Positions 52,427 through 62,443 of a stretch of 64,000 nt of DNA are shown here, piece after piece. The position numbers were made by a program, and so were the translations under genes. The DNA comes from SZAS-79 sp963844255 (GTDB taxonomy: Bacteria; Pseudomonadota; Gammaproteobacteria; Burkholderiales; SG8-39): the NCBI GenBank assembly GCA_963844255.1, contig CAWJNP010000028.1, forward strand, positions 6,223 through 70,222, in the 5' to 3' direction. The notes below the pieces were generated by a model that worked only from the letters and a program-made list of their open reading frames with translations, was not told where the DNA came from and ran no database searches. Each line of letters starts with the position of its first letter. Within the stretch, counting starts at the first letter, position 1.

Positions 52427-54624
52427 ATGAGCCAAAATTCCTCCGTAAACCAGTCCCGTTTTTCGCGGTTGCGATCGGTGACCGGGTCGGCGCTGACCAC
52501 TAGTCTGCTCACGCCAAGGCGAATGTGGCTTGGCCCGGCGCTGACTGCGGTTGTGATTGCGGTCGTTGGATGGATGGCGCATCGATCGGTTGAGGACTCG
52601 GTCAAGACAAACGTTGCCGAACAACTTCAGGCGTTGCTCAACGCAGATCTGGCCACACTGGAATTCTGGTTTGAGGAACGGCGCGTCGACGCGCGCTCCA
52701 TGGCGAGAATGAAACGTGTCAGTGAGTCGGTCGCGCAGCTGTCCGTGACAGCACAACAGGCCACGCCGGAGGAGGTCACCGCTGCACTACTTGACGAGCG
52801 ATGCGATGGGTGAACTTCGAGAACGGATGCGGCCTCTGCTTGAGTCAGGCCGCATCGAAGGGTTTGTCGTGATCGACCAGAGCGGCATGGTGATCGGCCG
52901 CGATCAGAACACCGCGGTCGGAGACAGCTCGCTCGTCGCACGATTTCAACCTGTCCTGGAACCCGTCTTTGCAGGAAACACTGTCATCATCCCACCGTTC
53001 CCAAGCGTGTTACCGCAAGTCGATCGGGATGGATCCATGCGAGCTGGTGTGCCAAACATGGCCGTGGCGAGCCCCGTCAAGTCCGATGACGGAGAACCGA
53101 TCGCCGCACTTTGCCTGACGTTGAACCCCGCGAAGGAGTTCACCAAGATTCTGCGAGTGGCGCGTTACGGGAAGAGCGGTGAAACCTACGCCTTCAATGC
53201 GGAGGGGTTGATGATCACCGGCAGCCGATTTGATGACGAATTGAAGAGGATCGGTTTACTTGCGGACGACGAACAGACGCGTTCGGTGCTGAATGTTCAC
53301 ATTCGCGACCCAGGCGTCGACCTCACCCAGGGAAACAGACCAACACTCCGCGGGCCGGAGCAACCGCTGACTCGCATGGCGGCGGACGCAATCAGTGGAG
53401 GAGAAGGTGTCGATGTGGATGGCTACCGCGATTATCGCGGTGTCCGCGTGGTCGGCGCGTGGAAATGGTTGCCCAGAGAAAACATTGGGATTGCGACGGA
53501 AGTGGATGCCGCGGAGGCCTTTCGGCCGCTGTACGCTTTGCGCCGCGCGTTTGGAGTCTTGGCTGGATTGCTGGGGTTAACCACGATTGGGCTTGGTGGG
53601 CTCGCGGTTTATGCTTCGCGATTGGAACTTCGCGCCCGGCGGTCTGCGCTCGAAGCGAAACGACTCGGCCAATATGCCCTCGGTGAAGAACTCGGTGCGG
53701 GTGGGATGGGGGTTGTTTACCGCGCTCACCATGACATGCTCCATCGGCCTACCGCTGTCAAGCTTCTGCATGTGGATAAAGACAGACGAACAAGCGATCG
53801 CTCGGTTTGAACGCGAGGTGCAACTGACAAGCCAACTGACGCATCCGAACACGATCGCGATCTACGATTACGGCCGCACGCCCGAAGGCGTCTTCTATTA
53901 CGCGATGGAATATCTGGACGGAATCTCGCTGCAGGATCTGGTCGATCGTTTTGGACCGCTGCCTGACAATCGTGTCAATCACATTTTGGGGCAACTTTGC
54001 GGCTCTCTCTCGGAAGCTCACGGACTTGGACTGATTCATCGTGATATCAAGCCGGCCAACATCATGCTGACCAAATGCGGCGGCATGTGTGACTTCGTCA
54101 AGTTGCTCGACTTCGGGTTGGTGAAGTCGCAAAACGCGGGCCGCAACGTGACGCTCGCCGGATCGCTTACCGGAACACCGCTCTATATGTCGCCCGAAGC
54201 CATCCAGCACGAAGAGCTCGACGCGCGCAGCGATCTGTATGCGGTGGGAGCCGTCGGATATTTCCTGCTGACGGGCACTCCGGTCTTCGATGGCAAGAGT
54301 ATCGTCGATCTATGCAAACAGCATCTCCAGGCGACTCCGCAGCTTCCTTCGGAGCGATTAGGCAAACCGATCGATGAGCAGTTGGAGCAGCTAATCTTGC
54401 GATGTTTGGCGAAACGTCCAGACGACCGCCCGGCGAGCGCCGAATTGTGCGAGGAAGAATTATTGGGTTGCCCGTCGGCGAGTCGCTGGACGCAAGTGCA
54501 AGCCAAAGCATGGTGGGCCGAGCACTTGGTGGTCGATCCGTTGGCAGGCGACACCGCAGTGGACTCGCACGACGTCACCGCGACGATCGACGTGACAATG
54601 GACGTGCAGCGGCCAACTGAATAG
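52427..54624 (+). CDS. Membrane Ser/Thr protein kinase with extracytoplasmic Cache domain, frameshifted
   Basis: N-terminal cytoplasmic segment, transmembrane helix 1 (LTAVVIAVVGWMAH), a Cache-type sensor (IEGFVVIDQSGMVIGRDQN, SPVKSDDGEPIAALCLTLN, GKSGETYAFNAEGLMIT), helix 2 (FGVLAGLLGLTTIGLGGLAV), then a Hanks-type kinase: Gly loop GAGGMGVVYRA, catalytic HRDIKPANIML, DFGLVKS, and activation-segment TGTPLYMSPEA. Sensor and kinase ends are complete. Shifts near 52795 and near 53774 (one extra A in a short A-run) split the frame. The start is 15 bp after the ion channel stop, so the two are probably cotranscribed. Length about 730 residues, typical of planctomycete sensor kinases. Confidence 0.88.
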
Positions 54625-54680
54625 GAAGTTTATCTCCTGCTCGATTCGGCAGATTCCGAACGAAAACGCTGACGACAAGG

Positions 54681-56149
54681 ATGCTGAAGCAATTGTTGTT
54701 CCACCCTTCGACGATGACGTTCATCGTTCATTCGTTGATCGTCGTGTTACTGGGCGTACGCGTCATCATGAAGCGGCCCGCAACGGGCGTAGCACTGGCA
54801 TGGTTGCTGTTGATCGCCGCGTTTCCCTTCGGCGGCGCACTGGTTTATTTGCTGGTTGGTGAGCGGCGGATTGGCCGTAGTCGTACAACCGGCATCCGAT
54901 CACTCAACAACGATTACCGAAGAATCGCTGACGCAGCCATTGATGAAGGGCTGACCGAAGTTGACTGGTCCCGTCACGCCCTGCGGCAGAGGGCATGAAC
55001 CGCCTCGGGCTCGCGATGGCGGGCAGTCACACGGTTTGTGGAAGCAGGTTCGAGATGTTCTCGGACACGCCAGCGATTCTTCAATCGATCGCCCGTGACG
55101 TGGATTCAGCCGAAAAAAGTGTGTTGATGGAGTTCTACATTTGGAACGAGGGTGGATTGGCCGATGACGTGCTGGAAGCCGTGATACGGGCTGCCCAACG
55201 AGGTGTCCATTGTTGTTTGTTGATCGACTCACTTGCGCGCGGCCATGGTGGAAGAGTGACCAACCGCAACGACTACGAGAGGCCGGTGTCGAACTGACGT
55301 CTGCACTCCCGGTCGGATTGTTCCGTACCTTGATTGGACGCACCGATTTGCGTTTGCATCGAAAGATCGTCGTGGTAGATGGCGACGTTGCCTGGACCGG
55401 TAGCATGAATTTGGTCGATCCGCGGTTCTTTAAACAAGACTCCGGCGTAGGCCAGTGGGTCGATGCGATGGTCCGTTTACAAGGTTCCGTCGTCGTTCCG
55501 CTGGCCGCAACGATGATCGGCGATTGGATGCTTGAATCCGGCGAGCAACTTGAAGAGATTATCGCACGAGCTGAACTTCGGCTGGTGAAGCCTGAGGGGT
55601 CCGCAGACATCCAGGTGATTCCGTCGGGTCCTGGGCAATCGGGTGATGGATTGCTGCAAATGATCCTCTCCCTCATCAACTGCGGCACAACACGAATTGG
55701 TGTTGACCACGCCTTACTTGGTGCCTGACGACTCGCTGCTCCGCGCAATTCGTGGTGCCGCATGTCGCGGGGTTGCGGTGCGATTGATCGTCCCGGAAAA
55801 GGTTGACTCGTTTCTAACACGCTTTGCAAGTCGATCCTACTACGACGACCTGCTGGACGTCGGCGTAGAGATTTATCTATTCCGAGGGGGCCTGTTGCAT
55901 ACCAAATCGATCATGGTCGACGGAGCCATGTCGATGTTTGGCACGGTGAATCTCGATATGCGCAGCTTTTGGCTCAATTACGAGGTCGCCTTGTTCGTCT
56001 ACGACAAGGAATTTGCGGCACAGCTTCGCGGATTGCAGCAAACCTATCTCGACGATGCTAACTGTCTGGATCCTGATCTCTGGGCACGGCGATCCTTCGG
56101 CAACCGTTTCCTCGAGAATGCACTTCGTCTGATGAGTCCACTACTCTAA
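54681..56149 (+). CDS. cls: Cardiolipin synthase (phospholipase D superfamily), frameshifted
   Basis: Makes cardiolipin from two phosphatidylglycerols. Two N-terminal transmembrane helices form the PLD nuclease N-terminal (PLDNF) domain (VALAWLLLIAAFPFGGALVYLLVG). Both HKD motifs are present: LHRKIVVVDGDVAWTGSMN and HTKSIMVDGAMSMFGTVN. Frame changes near 54990, 55250 and 55710 split the gene in four open frames, but the pieces line up without missing segments. It follows the kinase gene by 56 bp on the same strand. Confidence 0.9.
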
Positions 56150-57891
56150 GCAATTCATATCGCCGCCGCAGCTAGCTGCGCGGAAGATCGATTGGATTCA
56201 GCTTGTCGGGGTCTGGTTTTGAACGCAAGCTTCGCTCGGAATCTGAACAGCAAGACCTCATGCAAGACACGCTTGGAATACCCCGTTACAGTAGCCCGAG
56301 TTTTCCAGATGCGTTAACGGTTTTAGGCTTCTTACGGACGCGGCTTCGAGCGAGTTGCAGGATTGAGGTTGGTGGTCATGTCAAGCAAGGTCAATGCCAA
56401 CCAGACAGCGTCACGTGATCTTCCATTCCCGATTTGACTTTCTGAAATGCCCAAGCCCAGCCGTCAACAGATCTTCACGGAATGCCAACAACATGAAACT
56501 CCGCGCAGCTCCCTCTGCCGACGCCCAATCTGCTGAGGTGTCCCGACCGCTGTCAATTCGGCCTCGGCGAAACTCGCTGAGGTTGCATCAACCGCCAGCT
56601 GGGAGGAATTGCCCTTCGCCGCAGCGGTGAAATCCACCGCCGACAGTCCGGGACGGTTAAGAACGTCGTCAATCTGATTGCGCCCGGCTGCACTGGCGGC
56701 CTTGAAAGGACGTTTGTTCGTGCACAATGACGAACCGACCTGGGTCACCAGTGCTGAGGCAATCAGGCAGCTATTGGACAGGCGAATTCCGCATGAGGCA
56801 TGGGTGACGACCAGCAACATGCCCCCCGTCAATGACACCTTGCATGAACAGTCCGACGCAAACGCCGATTTATCAATGGGTTACGCCGTTCGCACCGGCA
56901 TGTGCAATGACCCCCACAAGTCGGGGTGACAGGACGCCAATAGAACTTTTTTCCCGCGGCGTGCGGATAATGAACCTCGACATAAGTCTTCTTCCACAAG
57001 CACTTACGTCAATTCTGGCTTGAAGCGATGCTCCCGCCCGAACTGCTCGCCAGCAAAAGTGACCGGGGTCGTTTCGGGTGTCGATGGTTTGCCCCATCGT
57101 GACATTTGATCGCGATCGGTGCGATTCCCTGGCGAGTCGATACTACGCAGTCCTCTGTTCGTCGCCCCAAACTTGTTTTGCGCGCTCAGGACACGCCCTC
57201 ATTTGTCGTGGAGCGATGTCCGACTGGGGCATGACCGATGACGATCAAGCTGACACCAAAGGGATATCGCGCTGTAGCGGTATCCGGCACCGCCAGACAT
57301 TGCTGGGAAACCGCTCGCGACGGCGGTTTGTCCGACCGCCAGCGCGAAGACAAACGCGCGAATTAAAGGGGATCGATTTTGCCGACACAGTTTCGGCCAT
57401 GACAACCGACGCTCAGCACGATCTCCGCACGGCCACGATAAGCTTGGCCACAGCCATTGATTCCTGGGAACGGGTTCGAGCCCACTTCACGTACGCTTAC
57501 TGGGCCCGGGTGAGACCCAATAGTGAGTTGTCGTTGGTCGTTGGGTGGTGCCGAAGGACGGGGCGTGAGTGTAATCAGCCCCTGTCAGGACGGCCCAAGG
57601 GCCCGGAAAATCTCAACAAATCTCGTCGACGTAATAGTTGTGAGGGGATGTGGGGCGGTGGTAGAGTGCCTCCACTGCCTTTTCGAAAACGCCAAATTCT
57701 CGGGTCCACCCTTCCAGGGACTGACACGGCGGGCGAAGCGGATTAAACTACCAATACCAATCTTGGCTGTGCGGATTCGCTTCATCTGAGGCGCCTTCGA
57801 TGGCACGACCAAGTATGAATTTCAAGCCGTACCAGTCCGCAGATCCCCGTGCGCCTCAGCTGGACGGAAAACGTTGTTGAGGAAGACAACA
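56150..57891. other. Long stretch without a convincing gene
   Basis: About 1.7 kb. Open frames up to 222 codons exist (for example 57078-57746) but have no recognisable motif, signal or codon bias, and I do not call them. The region holds one copy of a repeat with inverted ends (56906-57070) and, at 56614-56645, a segment resembling 60538-60569 that reads as SAVDFTAAA on the reverse strand. It may contain decayed genes. Confidence 0.5.
56906..57070 (+). repeat. 165-bp repeat with inverted ends, copy 1
   Basis: Begins AATGACCCCCACAAGTCGGG, continues with GTGACAGGACGCCAATAGAA, and ends AGTGACCGGGGTC. The left and right ends are partly inverted (GACCCC ... GGGGTC). It aligns with 60874-61030, best over the first 45 bases and at the right end, with a degenerate middle sharing CACAAGxACTT. 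Too short to encode a transposase; may be a non-autonomous element. Confidence 0.6.
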
Positions 57892-60299
57892 GTGAAACAC
57901 GTGTCCGAATTGACGCTAATTGCTTGGCTCGCCGGCCTGCAACTGCTGGCCGCTGCGGACCCTGCCTACAATCCCGCACTTTTCAAGGCCATCCGCGACG
58001 GCGACCTCAAAGCCATCCACGGGTCGATTGAAGAGGAAGCCGACCTTAACGCCCGAGATGACCGCGGGAACACCCCGCTCCATCTGGCAGCGCTTAATCT
58101 GGACGTGGGCACAGTTGCCCGTCTCCTGAAAGCCGGAGCAAACCCGAATGCGACGAACATCTCGGGAGATACGCCATTGATCTATGCCGCCAGCAGCTTG
58201 GAAAAAGTGCAGTTGTTGCTCCAACACGGAGCTGACATCAACGCCCGAGCGACCAGTAGGGCGACCGTTCTGTCCGCAGCCGGCGCGTTTCGTGACTCCT
58301 ATCGTGTCGTTCGCTTCCTTCTCGATAGCGGGGCCAAACCGGATCGGGAACAGCCCGTCGAAGTTCGCAGCGCTGTGCTCGGCGGCGATGTGCAAACCGT
58401 GAAGCTACTGCTAGCGCGCATGCCGCAATTACCCAGGGCGATTCCATAGATCACTTGGATTCGCCGGTGGTGTTAGCCGCCGTTTTTGACAACCAGCCGA
58501 TCGTCGAAGTGCTGGTCAAGAATCCCCGTGCCACGGAAGCGACGGTGGGATTGCTGAACGCTGCCTTTCACTGGGCAGGATTTGGGCAGAAAGCTTCAGT
58601 GGCGGACGGTCGCTAGCGCCTTAGCGGGGCCGATATCGACGCACCTTTCAGGGCCATGGATTTCCTCGGCCCTCCTCGAATTGACGGAACGCTTCCCTTG
58701 CACTGGGCGGCCTACAATGAACAGGATGACCCTGAACTCGTGCGGTTGCTGCTGCAAAAAGGTGCCGACGTGAACGCTGTCAATGAAGCTGGCGAAACTG
58801 CGCTGGATTGGGCGAGCAAACGGGGCCACCGCCAAATCATTGCAGCGCTGACCGAGGTCGAAGGGAAACCGGGCAAGTACGAGCCAAGTCCAAGCAGATT
58901 CCCAATCGAACTGTTCCCAGCGGGGATCCGGCACCGCCAGCAATTCGTCCGTAAGTCTGCCGTACGAGCACTGACCCTGATGGAGCGAAGTTCCGATGTC
59001 TTCCTGGAAACCGGTTTTACCAAAGAAGCGAACTGCGTCTCTTGTCATCATCAGTCGATGACATCCGTGGCGGCCAACTGGGCAAACGCGCGTGGCATCC
59101 CTCCCAATCTGCCGTCGCTTCGGAAGATCGTGGATGCCACGCGACGAGCTTTGGAACCGGAGATCTCCAAATGTTACGAGGGTATCGTGCCCAATCCGAA
59201 CCCGGGCATTGAGAACGGTTATATGTTGATGCAGTTGGAGGCTCTCGGCTGGCATCGGCGGCACGCGGTGACCGACGCGCTAGTCTGGCAATTGGCGGCT
59301 TCGCAGAAACCCGATGGGAGCTGGCCTTGGACCGTTAGCCGGCCGCCGTTGGAGCACGGCCACATCAAGGCGACTGCCCTGGCGGTGAAATCCCTCCGGA
59401 CCTATCCGCTGCCGTCGCGGAAGAAGGAATTGGAAGAGCGGACTCGAACGGGTGAAGTTCGTGGCTTCGAGGGTGCCACCGCGGAGTCTCCGACCGAGCT
59501 GGCGTTTCAACTTCTAGGGTTGAGTTGGGCCGTGCGAAGCCCCATTCCATCACGGCCTTCACGACGCCATCCTCGCGGCTCAGAGAAGCGACGGCGGCGG
59601 GCTCGACGTTGGCAAACCTGGAGAGCGACGCCGGATGACCGGCTTGAATCTCGTGGCGCTGCATGAGGCGGGTGGCGTGAAAGCCGGCGATCCGGCTTAC
59701 CGACGGGGCGTCGATTTTCTCCTCCGCACGCAATTTGACGACGGCTCCTGGTGGGTGCGCAGCCGGACGCTGCCCGCCCTGCCGCATTTCGATAGCCAGT
59801 TCCCCCACGGAAAGGATCAGTTCATCTCCGCGGCCGGCACCGGTTGGGCCACCATGGCGCTTCTGTTGACGCTGGAAACAACACCGCAGGCCACCTCCTT
59901 GAGAAGCGCAGATGGCCGCGCTGCCGGCCATCCAGGCCCCGTCCGCTGTTTCGCCGGATCAACAGGCCACGGCCAGATCCACTACGGCCGCGCGCTTTCC
60001 TTCAAGAAAGATATCCAACCGATCCTCGAGGCGTTCTTGTACGGATTGCCACGGCGGGGAGACTCCGAAAGGTTCGTTCAACTCGGAAACGCTTGCGGGT
60101 CTGATAAAGGGTGGCCAGAGCGGCAATCCCGCCGTTATTTCCGGTCGCGCCGATACGAGTCCCTTGATCCGTTTCGTGCGCGATAAAGTGGAGGATCTTG
60201 AGATGCCTCCGCTGAGCCGAACGCCCAGTATATGCGCCCCTCACCACGGACGAGATCCAAAAGCTTTCGCTGTGGATCGACCAAGGACTTCCGGAATAG
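57892..60299 (+). CDS. Ankyrin-repeat / prenyltransferase-like / c-type cytochrome fusion protein, frameshifted
   Basis: GTG start with a GAGGAA site upstream. A signal peptide (LTLIAWLAGLQLLAAAD) is followed by ankyrin repeats (RGNTPLHLAALNLDVGTVARLL, quoted in part, and HGADINARA, KGADVNAVNEAGETALDWA). Then comes a region with a c-type heme motif CVSCH, squalene-cyclase-like repeats (SQKPDGSWPW, TQFDDGSWWV), and a C-terminal planctomycete-type cytochrome segment: FKKDIQPILEA, CTDCHGGETPKG, LIKGGQSGNPAVISG, MPPL and TTDEIQKLSLWIDQGLPE. Breaks near 58435, 58615, 59540, 59915 and 60045 change frame. Two CxxCH motifs imply periplasmic heme binding. Function unknown. Confidence 0.75.
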
Positions 60300-61397
60300 C
60301 AAGGGTGGTCCGCCTGCTTGAAGGCGCCCGTCCAGCGAGTGCGCCCTCATCGGTGTTTTCAGCGACCAGTCGCGCCGCACCACACTCGGCCGGAACGTAC
60401 GGACTGGCACGGGCATTCCGGACGGCACACGACCGGTCTGCGTCACAGAACGGCCCAAGACAGCGACGCCAGATTCGCCTCGTCTCGCCTACCGTGGATT
60501 GCATCGCCCGCCCACAGCAAGGAGTCGTCGCTAAACGCAGCGGCGAAATCCACTGCCCGCAATTCAGGTCAACGAATTCTATAGTCCAACTGATATCGCT
60601 CGGGTGGCTGTTGGCGGCCTGCGGATGGCTACGTTCGTGACCAATGTCGAACCGTCATGAGCCAGTTTGCAAGTTTGCCCTGACCAGCAAGCAGCGCTCT
60701 ATTGCTGCCGATTCAAACGCCGGGTTCTCGCCACGCGCAGAACGGCTGATCCCGTTAGCCCAAAGCGAGTGTGATTTCGATTCTCATGATCGCGACAAAC
60801 TAACACCTTGAACGGTTCATTCGTCGTAACCCGAGTCATCATAGACGTTTATGAATTTCAAAACGGCAACCATAATGACCCCGGTCAGTCGGGGTGACAA
60901 GACGGCAATTGAACTTTTTCGGCATGGAGTTACCGCCATATATGTGCAGTTACCAATTGCTGCACAAGGACTTGCATCGTTGCTTGCTCGGTCAAACCTC
61001 GACCAGTAATTCGCGAGTTGACCGGGGTCGATTTCGTCTGTTCGTATTGTTTTTTGAAAGCCCGTTAACAGCGTTTGTGCCATTCGCATCCTCAGTCGAA
61101 GGGCCACTGGGGCAACGCGATATTTTTCTGGATGCTTTGAAGCTGCTGACCGACGCAGCCAAGCCGATGCAAAAACACATGCGGTGGCCGTTTCGTGAAC
61201 AATCTGAAAAATGTTTTAATAGAAGGCGAGCCTATTGACGTTTGCGCGAGTGAGTTATGGTCAGGGAAGGCTGAGAGCCCGGTTTTTCCAGGGCGTAGCA
61301 GTTTTCCCCGGAAAGTTCCTTGCGCAACCTTCAATAATGGTTGATTTGACGTGCTGCGGCGACCACCACGCGGTGAGGCAGCGATCAATGCTTGCGG
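60300..61397. other. Stretch without a convincing gene
   Basis: About 1.1 kb between the cytochrome fusion gene and the sulfatase remnant. Reverse-strand sequence near 60480-60570 reads LRAVDFAAA, similar to a stretch near 56.6 kb, but no complete gene is seen. Contains the second copy of the inverted-end repeat (60874-61030). Confidence 0.5.
60874..61030 (+). repeat. 157-bp repeat with inverted ends, copy 2
   Basis: Begins AATGACCCCGGTCAGTCGGG, continues GTGACAAGACGGCAATTGAA, and ends GTTGACCGGGGTC. In this copy the termini form an 11-bp inverted repeat GACCCCGGTCA/TGACCGGGGTC. Same orientation as the copy at 56906; the two copies flank the ankyrin-cytochrome gene. Confidence 0.65.
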
Positions 61398-61660
61398 CTA
61401 ATAGCCGCTCGCTTTATCGGGTAGGATCACATTGACTTGCTCAGCGTAGTCATCCCAAAGCGCGATCATTTCGGCGAGCTTCTCCGAACGGGTCGCCGAA
61501 AGACCGTGCATCTCGGATGGATCGTCCGCGAGGTTATGCAATTGCCATGTGTCTGGCGTCACTGCGGGGATCATCCCATGACGTTTCTCATGCTGCGGCA
61601 AATAGATAATTGTTGCAATCGCGTTGACGGATGGCCCACTTGCCAAACAACATGCGCACT
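61398..61660 (-). pseudogene. Sulfatase C-terminal remnant
   Basis: The reverse-strand frame ends with a sequence typical of arylsulfatase C-termini: TWQLHNLADDPSEMHGL, then SEKLAEMIALWDDYAEQ and VILPD. Upstream, GKWAIRQRD and IYLPQHEKR are readable across one frame change. The catalytic N-terminal two thirds (CxPxR sulfatase signature) are absent: the next gene begins within 100 bp. Planctomycetes carry many sulfatases, so this is probably a truncated copy. Confidence 0.65.
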
Positions 61661-61720
61661 GTGGCACGAATCGAGGGGATGTTGAGAGCCACTCAAGTCG
61701 AAGTCGGCTCCACGCTCTTT

Positions 61721-62437
61721 TTACCATACGCCCGGAATCAGCTTGTACCGAACCCTCATTGCGTATTCCTTGTACCCGTTCAATTCTTCCTGCAACGTCT
61801 GGTCCTCCCACTGGGTCCGCACGATCAACACCATTGAGGCAAAACCCGCAGGAATCAATGCCCACAAAGAACCCAACGATAGTGCCATGCCAATTGCATG
61901 GAGAATCCCCCCGACATAACCGGGATGTCGAGCGATGGCATAGGGGCCGGTGTCGATCACCGAATGCCCCCGATCCGTTTGAATCCGCACGGTGACTTCA
62001 AAGAACTTGTTCACGCCTTCGGCCCAAGTGACGATTCCAATCCCGGCAAGCAGCAAAGCGTAGCCGACACCGCAAACCCACCACGGAACCGGGAACCAGT
62101 GGAATCGGCCATCATCCAAAGCCGCCACGAGTAGGACGGCCGACATCGCTGGAAAGTAAAAGCTGAGCAGAATCTTGTCCCAGCCTTTCGTTCCTTCGTG
62201 GAAGCGACTTCTGGCGACGATGACTTCGGGATTCACACGATGAAGAACAAGAAATACTGCTGAAATGACGCCCAGCAGAACGAGGACGAACAGCCAGCCC
62301 TTCGGCCACGCCCATGTGCCAGCAGGTAGAAACATAAACAGGGCGATGAATACAGGCAGGCAAATTAGTCGCAGCACCAGACGGCGGCGATTGATTCCTT
62401 GCGTCCATGAGGTTGATCCCGGCCAAATCTCGTTCAT
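61721..62437 (-). CDS. Isoprenylcysteine carboxylmethyltransferase-like membrane protein
   Basis: A 238-residue protein with five or six transmembrane helices and the C-terminal ICMT-type motif set: VIDTGPYAIARHPGYVGGIL, and EELNGYKEYAMRVRYKLIPGVW (quoted in pieces), which bind SAM and the lipid substrate in the family. In bacteria such proteins methylate unknown substrates. The stop at 61721 and start at 62437 are clear, with no frameshift. It lies 6 bp downstream of the FAD oxidoreductase gene on the same strand, so they are probably one operon, which may point to isoprenoid or lipid modification. Confidence 0.88.
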   Translation of the reverse strand: MNEIWPGSTSWTQGINRRRLVLRLICLPVFIALFMFLPAGTWAWPKGWLFVLVLLGVISAVFLVLHRVNPEVIVARSRFHEGTKGWDKILLSFYFPAMSAVLLVAALDDGRFHWFPVPWWVCGVGYALLLAGIGIVTWAEGVNKFFEVTVRIQTDRGHSVIDTGPYAIARHPGYVGGILHAIGMALSLGSLWALIPAGFASMVLIVRTQWEDQTLQEELNGYKEYAMRVRYKLIPGVW

Positions 62438-62443
62438 TGCGTG

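Noticed and set aside
57078..57746. A 222-codon + strand frame
   Set aside because: No signal, domain or codon bias; Arg/Cys-rich composition suggests chance reading through a repeat and non-coding DNA.
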